From assembly GCA_034231615.1 (NCBI GenBank), contig CM067306.1, positions 67,007,079-67,071,078 of the forward strand: a stretch of 64,000 nt of DNA, written 5' to 3'. Of the stretch, positions 57,331 through 64,000 are shown piece by piece. The position numbers were made by a program, and so were the translations under genes. How positions within the stretch are numbered: the first letter of the stretch is position 1; every line of letters starts with the position of its first letter. The notes beneath the pieces were generated by a model, which saw nothing but the letters and a program-made list of their open reading frames with translations, was not told the origin of the DNA and did no database searches. Origin of the DNA: Meghimatium bilineatum (lineage: Eukaryota > Mollusca > Gastropoda > Stylommatophora > Philomycidae).

Positions 57331-57929
57331 ACTTGACACTCGTGCAAAGGGAAATAATAAAAGTACTATTTGTGCTAACACTGTTTATCTGCCCCTAGTT
57401 CATACCACTAAATTATGTATGCCCTTCTTCCTGTACTGCACCATAGATGAGTTATGACTAGTGCTGATTATTGTTTAAGGTGTGGAAAGGTTGAAGTCTA
57501 TATATGCAATACTGGCGGCAGAAGAAACACTCTGTTTCCACACTGATTATACAGCCCGCATGAAAGATCTACATACAATGTTTATCAAAAGTTGAAAGTC
57601 GTAGAGGATTGATATCTGTGGAAATTAGATTACCCCATATGTGCTTTTAGTATTTGTTCTACCGCTCCACCACATAAAATCTATGATGCTCTTAGATATG
57701 TCTGGCATGAATAACGTTATTTAATGAAATATCTGAACAAATATCTCGGTCATATAGTTGTTCATAACAATTATTTTGTTCAAAAACTTTGATTATGCAT
57801 CTTTCAATCTTTTTGTAGTTCAGTTGTACGGGTCGCCTTACAAGAACACTGCACAGTACGGGGCGACACCGATCCGATAGTCTCACCATATCAAATACAG
57901 TCTGTCTTGTGTATTTTTGGTGCACTCTG
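57331..57929. other. No gene recognised
   Basis: Mixed sequence, no supported ORF. Confidence 0.5.
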
Positions 57930-58282
57930 TTACAGTGTATCTTGTCATGGTGGTGCACTCTGGTAAGAGTGTATCTTGTCATGGTGGTGCACTCTGGTAA
58001 GAGTGAATCTTATCTTGGTGGTGCACTCTGGTAAGAGTGAATCTTATCTTGGTGTGCACTCTGGTAAGAGTGAATCTTATCTTGGTGTGCACTCTGGTAA
58101 GAGTGAATCTTATCTTGGTGGTGCACTCTGCGAAGAGTGTATCTTGTCTTGGTGGTGCACTCTGCGAAGAGTGTATCTTGTCTTGGTGGTGCACTCTGCG
58201 AAGAGTTATCTTGTCTTGGTGGTGCACTCTGGTAAGAGTGTATCTTGTCTTGGTGGTGCACTCTGCGAAGAGTGTATCTTGT
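57930..58282. repeat. ~34-bp minisatellite, ~10 copies
   Basis: ggtggtgcactctggtaaga plus gtgtatcttgtctt, with ggtaag/gcgaag variants and copies that have lost 2-3 bp. Confidence 0.94.
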
Positions 58283-58334
58283 CCATTTCGTAATTGTTCC
58301 CTATCCTTGACAAACACATGCACGTAATTCATTG

Positions 58335-58655
58335 TTTTGACCTGAGCCTCACTATAAACTTAAGATTTGACCTGAGCCTCACTATAAACTTAAGATTTGA
58401 CCTGAGCCTCACTATAAACTTAAGATTTGACCTGAGCCTCACTATAAACTTAAGATTTGACCTAAGCCTCACTATAAACTTAAGATTTGACCTGAGCCTC
58501 ACTATAAATTTAAGATTTGAACTAAGCCTCACTATAAACTTAATATTGGACCTAAGCCTCAATATAAACTTAAGATTTGACCTCAGTCTCACCATAAACT
58601 TAAGATTTAAGCTGAGCCACATCATAAACTTAAGATTTGACCTTAGCCTCAGCAG
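58335..58655. repeat. 30-bp minisatellite, ~11 copies
   Basis: cttaagatttgacctgagcc plus tcactataaa. Being 10 codons, it gives repeat ORFs on both strands. Confidence 0.95.
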
Positions 58656-58745
58656 AAACTTGAGTGACATACTCATTGTCCTGGTATTTGATGTATTATT
58701 TGTCGTATCTATCACGTTCGTGTTGGTGACACCATGTTCATATCT

Positions 58746-58965
58746 CTTGCCTCACTATACTCTTGCTCACTATACTCTTGCCTCACTATACTCTTGCCTC
58801 ACTATACTCTTGCCTCACTATACTCTTGCAGTTTTCGCACATTTCTTTTTTTCCTTCCCCTTCACATGTGTAGAGAAACACATAAACAGAATATGTGATT
58901 GTTATACAACATTTCCTTCACCTGTGTAGAGAAACACATAAACAGAATATGTGATTGTTATACAA
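58746..58965. repeat. 15-bp repeat followed by a 58-bp duplication
   Basis: cctcactatactcttg repeated about six times (58746-58832), then a two-copy duplication containing gtagagaaacacataaacag. Confidence 0.9.
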
Positions 58966-59014
58966 CCTATACATTAGGTTCATTATATTTTTTTATTATT
59001 ATAGATTGATTTAT

Positions 59015-59095
59015 TGCTCAGTCTCAAAATCCCGCTGGTGTCTCGTTTGTAGTGCGACCACTACCATGTTAGATGTCTGGGTGGGTGTAGCTCAG
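59015..59095 (-). mobile_element. SINE-like dispersed repeat, small diverged piece
   Basis: tcaaaatcccgctggtgtct, tgtagtgcgacca and ttagatgtctggg parallel ctcaaactcccgctggatct, tgtagctggacca and tagatttccagc in the copy at 36745. Weak. Confidence 0.4.
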
Positions 59096-59129
59096 CAACG
59101 AGGATATGTTTTACTTCCAGATTTTCTAC

Positions 59130-59770
59130 GTTTGCACCTTTGTGTGCTATGTTTGTGTGCTATGTTTGTGTGCTATGTTTGTGTGCTATGTTTGTGTGCT
59201 ATGTTTGTGTGCTATGTTTGTGTGCTATGTTTGTGTGCTATGTTTGTGTGCTATGTTTGTGTGCTATGTTTGTGTGCTATGTTTGTATGCTATGTTTGTG
59301 TGCTATGTTTGTGTGCTATGTTTGTGTGCTATGTTTGTGTGCTATGTTTGTGTGCTATGTTTGTGTGCTATGTTTGTGTGCTATGTTTGTGTGCTGTGTT
59401 TGTGTGCTATGTTTGTGTGCTATGTTTGTGTGCTATGTTTGTGTGCTATGTTTGTGTGCTATGTTTGTGTGCTATGTTTGTGTGCTGTGTTTGTGTGCTT
59501 GTTTGTGTGAATGTGTGTGTGCATGTGTGCATATGCACGTTTCTATGTGTATTTTTGTGTACGGTTGTGTGCATGTTTGTATAAATTTGTGTGTGCATGT
59601 TTGTATGAGTATTTGTGTGCACGTTTGTGTGCGTGTTTGTGTGCACGTTTTTGTGCGTGTTTCTGTGCATGTTTGTGTGCGTGTTTGTGTGCACGTTTCT
59701 GTGCGTGTTTGTGTGCACGTTTGTGTGCGTGTTTGTGTGCACGTTTGTGTGCGTGTTTGTGTGCACATGT
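59130..59770. repeat. 13-bp minisatellite grading into (TGTG)-rich repeats
   Basis: gtgtgctatgttt about 28 times to 59495, then irregular gtgtttgtgtgcacgtttgt. Cysteine-rich ORFs here are artefacts of TGT codons. Confidence 0.95.
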
Positions 59771-60582
59771 GTTATAGTATCATATAGGAGATTTCTATCC
59801 TCTAGCCCCTTCTAATAAAACGACGCTCCTGCTTTAGGAAACCTACACTTTGCGGACTGAAAAAGTACCGGAGGCACGAATTAATTGAATCAGGATCTCA
59901 TTACAGAATTCCCTAACACTATGTGCGTGTCTGGAAACATAAGACATGTGAGAGTTTCTGAACAGTCGGAAATACGCATTTCAGGGTAGAGAAGTCACAT
60001 ACATTTTAGGGTGTCATAGAGGAATTGACAGTTCATTTCAAGAACGATTAAAAAATTAATGGCCCGGAATTCAGTATAGCATAGAGACATCTGGTCGAGT
60101 AGAGAGTCAGAACAAGGATTAAGCAATGTTTCTCACACAATTTTTACATACGTCAAGTAATTCAACCACGAAGGGTTGACAGACCGGGATACACTGTGAC
60201 CAGAGAGAGATGCAGATTCTGCTAACGCATAAATTAACGCGACTAAGGACCGATTAGGGATGGCAGAGTTGCAGGTATGTTGAAATACGAGATTAATTAA
60301 AATGAAAACTAGTTTGTTGCTAGTCGTTCTGTGAAATGAAAGAAACGGATACATAAATCGTGGTAGTGAGTGTAATTAGAATCAGAAATAGACATTTTGG
60401 GGAGACCTCTGATGCGAGTTTTAAGATAGAGAGGGAAGGTAATAGAACCAAGATTGACAGAGGACAAAATAGTTGTTAGCTTGTGTGAGAAGACTATAGA
60501 AAATGACCAATCAAGTGCTTCGACACACATAACGAGGCAGAGAAGGATTGATGACAAAAAGGGCTGTTCTCTAGTTTTTCGA
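59771..60582. other. No gene recognised
   Basis: No motif seen in the 145-codon minus-strand ORF, which overlaps the repeat to its right. Confidence 0.5.
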
Positions 60583-60780
60583 GGTTCCCACTTGAGTTGG
60601 CCGAGGAAAGTGGAGGTTCCCACTGGAGTGCACTGCAGTTCCCAGTTAGGTTCCCACAAGGGTTCCCACTTGAGTTGGCCGAAAGAGGTGGAGGTTCCCA
60701 CTGTAGTGCACTGGACTTCCCACTTAGGTTTCACGAGGGTTCCCACTTGAGTTGTCCGAGGGACGTGGTAGGATTCCCTC
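60583..60780. repeat. ~75-bp degenerate repeat, ~2.5 copies
   Basis: ggttcccacttgagttggcc and ggaggttcccact-agtgca recur three and two times. Confidence 0.85.
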
Positions 60781-61309
60781 TGGAGTTTTCAGAGAGCCAG
60801 AGTCTAGAAGTTTCCCCGGAGAAACACTAGACATTGTTCTACCGTCTAGAAGTTATTTCAGTTAGGTGGATACGATTCTGAATCGAGCAGTCCACAGGTT
60901 AAAAAGTAACTGGAATAATTATCTCACTGAAGATGAAGATTACAGTGTTTGTGGAAGTTCCATTAAGCACTCACAGACTACATTATTTGCTAAGCAGTTG
61001 AAGTTTATATTTATTGCTGAAGTAGAACTAAGCACTTGAAGTTCATATGGATGTTGGAACTTGAAGTTTATAATTGCTGGATGTTGTACCTCGATACATA
61101 TGTTGTGGACTTATCAATTTGTAATAAAGTTACGTATGTATGTATATAATATACATGTGTTGTTCTTCACGTTGGAGTATTGTTTTAGTAGAAGTTCAGC
61201 CATCACTGTTTGTTGTGTCAGTAGAAGGAGTGCTTCAGAGAGAGGATATATAGTGGATTAACGTACAAATTATCCTTCATTACTTCTTCTATTCATTATC
61301 TTCATATAA
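60781..61309. other. No gene recognised
   Basis: Several scattered copies of ttgaagtt-atat (60995-61075). Otherwise no signal. Confidence 0.5.
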
Positions 61310-61512
61310 TTACCTACGACACCCAGTACGTTACACTGTCATACATGTGTGTGTGTGTTTGTATTACCTACGACACCCAGTACGTTACACTGTCATACAT
61401 GTGTGTGTGTGTTTGTATTACCTACGACACCCAGTACGTTACACTGTCATACATGTGTGTGTGTGTTTGTATTACCTACGACACCCAGTACGTTACACTG
61501 TCATACATGTGT
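61310..61512. repeat. ~54-bp minisatellite, ~4 copies
   Basis: acctacgacacccagtacgt, tacactgtcatacatgtgtg, (tg)n. Perfect copies. Confidence 0.96.
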
Positions 61513-62985
61513 GTGTGTGTGTTTGTATGCACGGTTGTGTGTGCATTTCTGTGTGCTTTTGTGTGCCGCGATTGTGTGCGTGTTTGTATGTGTGTTTGTG
61601 TGCATAAATGTATGCTTGTTCGTGTGTTATACACTTGTTTGTGTGCGTGTTTGTGTGTTATACACTTGTTTGTGTGCGTGTTTGTGTGTTATACACTTGT
61701 TTGTGTACGTGTTTGTGTGCGTGTTTGTGTACATGGTATTTTATGTATGTATGTGCATGTTTGTGTGGTGTTTGTGTGTTATACACTTGTTTGTGTGCGT
61801 GTTTGTGTGTTATACACTTGTTTGTGTGCGTGTTTGTGTGTTATACACTTGTTTGTGTGCGTGTTTGTGTGTTATACACTTGTTTGTGTGCGTGTTTGTG
61901 TGTTATACACTTGTTTGTGTGCGTGTTTGTGTGTTATACACTTGTTTGTGTGCGTGTTTGTGTGTTATACACTTGTTTGTGTGCGTGTTTGTGTGCGTGT
62001 TTGTGTGTTATACACTTGTTTGTCTACATGTTTGTGTGCGTGTTTGTGTGTTATACACTTGTTTGTGTGCGTGTTTGTGTGTTATACACTTGTTTGTGTG
62101 CGTGTTTGTGTGTTATACACTTGTTTGTGTACATGTTTGTGTGCGTGTTTGTGTGTTATACACTTGTTTGTGTACATGTTTGTGTGCGTGTTTGTGTGTT
62201 ATACACTTGTTTGTGTGCGTGTTTGTGTGTTATACACTTGTTTGTGTGCGTGTTTGTGTGTTATACACTTGTTTGTGTGCGTGTTTGTGTACATGGTATT
62301 TTATGTATGTATGTGCATGTTTGTGTGCGTGTTTGTGTGTTATACACTTGTTTGTGTGCGTGTTTGTGTGTTATACACATGTTTGTGTGCGTGTTTGTGT
62401 ACATGGTATTTTATGTATGTATGTGCATGTTTGTGTGCGTGTTTGTGTGTTATACACTTGTTTGTGTGCGTGTTTGTGTGTTATACACATCTTTGTGTGC
62501 GTGTTTGTGTGTTATACACTTGTTTGTGTGCGTGTTTGTGTACATGGTATTTTATGTATGTATGTGCATGTTTGTGTGCGTGTTTGTGTGTTATACACTT
62601 GTTTGTGTGCGTGTTTGTGTGTTATACACATGTGTGTGTGCGTGTTTGTGTGTTATACACTTGTTTGTGTGCGTGTTTGTGTACATGGTATTTTATGTAT
62701 GTATGTGCATGTTTGTGTGCGTGTTTGTGTGTTATACACTTGATTGTGTGCGTGTTTGTGTGTTATACACATGTTTGTGTGCGTGTTTGTGTGTTATACA
62801 CTTGTTTGTGTGCGTGTTTGTGTACATGGTATTTTATGTATGTATGTGCATGTTTGTGTGCGTGTTTGTGTGTTATACACTTGTTTGTGTGCGTGTTTGT
62901 GCACATGGTATTTTATGTATGTATTTGCATGTTTGTGTGCGTGTTTGTGTACATGGTATTTTATGTATGTATGTGCGTGTTTGTG
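61513..62985. repeat. ~31-bp (TG-rich) minisatellite, ~45 units, with an embedded longer period
   Basis: gtgtttgtgtgttatacact plus tgtttgtgtgc dominates. From 61728 on, a longer block with acatggtattttatgtatgt returns repeatedly (61730, 62290, 62400, 62540, 62685, 62820, 62905, 62950). The 561-codon ORF is a repeat artefact. Confidence 0.95.
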
Positions 62986-63269
62986 TTTATATGTGGGAAA
63001 GTTTGTTTGCGTATTTATGTATGCTTTTGATTCAATACTCAAGAAATGTTGACCGATGATGCTCTTTTTATCTATATGTAATGTAGCTCTAATATACAGT
63101 TTTCCTTCATAGTCATGAAACTACTGTAGATGTCGGATGTGTCGGGCTATATGAGCAAAGTACTGAAAATTCCAACCCGAGTTTGGTATTAAAGCATATG
63201 CTGTTCCTCCTTCGCAAGCGAAGATGAGCATGGCATAAACACATTAATTGCGATGGAAAATAAATTGGT

Positions 63270-64000
63270 AATTAAATAATTTGGTTTGCGAGTTCGTAGA
63301 TGCTCGATGAGTCCGATTCGTGCACGGAAAGTTCTATTGCAGTGCATGCAGGAGTGCTGAAGGTTCGCGGTAGAAGAATTTTCGGATTTGTCCTTCTGCT
63401 TCTTGCGATTGTGGATTGCCCGCAGTGTTCTTTCTTTTTCAAATTTCGTGATGTTAGCAGTGATCTGGGTGTGCCAGGCTGAGCGATCAAGTGCTGTAGT
63501 CTCCCAGGAGCTATGATTGATGCTGCAGTGCTGGAGAGAGCATTTTAGGTGATCCTTGAAGCGCTGTTTCTGCCCTCCACTTGAACTTTTACCTTCGCAC
63601 AGCTCCCCAATAATCTCTTTGGAAGGCGCTTGTCTGGCATACGGACGATGTGGCCAGTCCAGCGGAGATGGGACCTAGTCAGCATTGCATGGATGCTTTG
63701 CATACAGGACTTCTGAAGAATTTCCGTATCTGGTACATGATCCTGCCAACGTACTCCCATGAAGTTTTCTAGGCACCGAAGATGAAAAGCATAGACAGTC
63801 CAGGATGACGCAGCATAAAGCAGTGTTGGTAGAGCCACTGCGCGGTACACGTCCAACTTAGTTGTCAGACTGAGACCACGCCTGATCCAGACGTTGGCAC
63901 GAAGGCTCCCGAATTCTGCACTGGCACGATCAATACGCAGGGCAACATCCTCATCAATTGTCGCAGTTTGTGATAGTGTGCTGCCGAAATATACAAACTT
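63270..64000 (-). mobile_element. LINE C-terminal region with zinc-finger end (truncated by window edge)
   Basis: From the right edge on the minus strand: KFVYFGSTLSQTATIDEDVA, RIDRASAEFGSLR, then a 103-codon frame with DVYRAVALPTLLYAASSWTV, GVRWQDHVPDTEILQKS and LRWTGHIVRMPDKRLPKRLL. In the next frame CMHCNRTF-ARIGLIEHLRTR ends the protein (a C-x2-C...H-x3-H finger, about 63350-63290). This order (YLGSTL, [12 protein letters not shown], GHVxRMPDxRLPK, C2H2 end) is a widespread LINE type. The RT palm lies beyond the window. Confidence 0.88.

Noticed and set aside
58955-59787. Cysteine/valine-rich ORFs of ~210 codons
   Set aside because: 13-bp and TG-rich repeats; no start context or domain.
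61345-63030. 561-codon cysteine-rich ORF (and 483- and 464-codon ORFs in other frames)
   Set aside because: Entirely inside a TG-rich tandem repeat that lacks stops in all three frames; TGT gives the cysteines. No domain outside the repeat.

Overview
The window is nuclear DNA of an animal, most likely a mollusc or another lophotrochozoan. The reasons are split genes with GT/AG introns, many non-LTR retrotransposon (LINE) remnants, a piece of nuclear 18S rRNA gene whose variable region resembles molluscan 18S, and an exon set for an EGF-rich protein with fucolectin-like modules of a kind common in molluscs. Phylum is an inference; species cannot be told. Nothing bacterial or phage-like was seen.

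The only host gene I can support runs on the minus strand from a start codon at 45069 to at least 3406, and its 3' end lies beyond the left edge. I assembled eleven exons by eye from splice sites, reading frame and domain content: a signal-peptide exon, one EGF exon, three exons for a divergent galactose-binding-like domain, two exons for an FTP/F-type-lectin-like (F5/8C-fold) domain, one double-EGF exon and three single-EGF exons. Every internal exon is a multiple of 3 and every intron is phase 1, so the exons join into about 557 residues without a stop. The product should be secreted or on the cell surface.

The introns (about 40 kb) and the upstream flank (45-64 kb) are dominated by two things. 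First, there are more than 20 truncated, frameshifted LINE fragments from several families: endonuclease+RT elements, a family with an RNase H domain, and elements known here only by their C-terminal tails. A dispersed SINE-like family with a (GAA)n tail, tRNA-like fragments and a dead Merlin-type DNA transposon accompany them. Second, there are about 45 minisatellite arrays with units of 12 to 53 bp. By hand tally they cover about 25 kb. The largest are at 28053-30664 (31 bp), 37951-40760 (23 bp), 61513-62985, 53754-55134 (22/28 bp), 41870-42895 (44 bp) and 23032-24002 (23 bp).

The most interesting pattern is where arrays arise. At least six are amplified pieces of identifiable coding sequence: LINE endonuclease, LINE linker, LINE RT C-terminus and, in one case, the end of a host exon together with its 5' splice site (32953-33660). 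Exon 33637-33855 has tandem repeats touching both of its splice sites. An rDNA segment (upstream spacer-like DNA plus the first ~1010 bp of 18S) sits in the last intron visible here and is bracketed by copies of one 27-bp minisatellite.

Layout: 1-3.4 kb LINE tail and arrays; 3.4-5.9 kb last visible exon and rDNA insertion; 5.9-17.2 kb LINE, SINE-like copies, arrays and EGF exons; 17.2-26.6 kb one large intron with two LINEs riddled by internal arrays; 26.6-36.1 kb lectin-like exons; 36.1-43.1 kb LINE mosaic and the 23-bp array; 43.1-45.1 kb 5' end of the gene; 45-64 kb intergenic repeats, Merlin remnant and a LINE 3' end.
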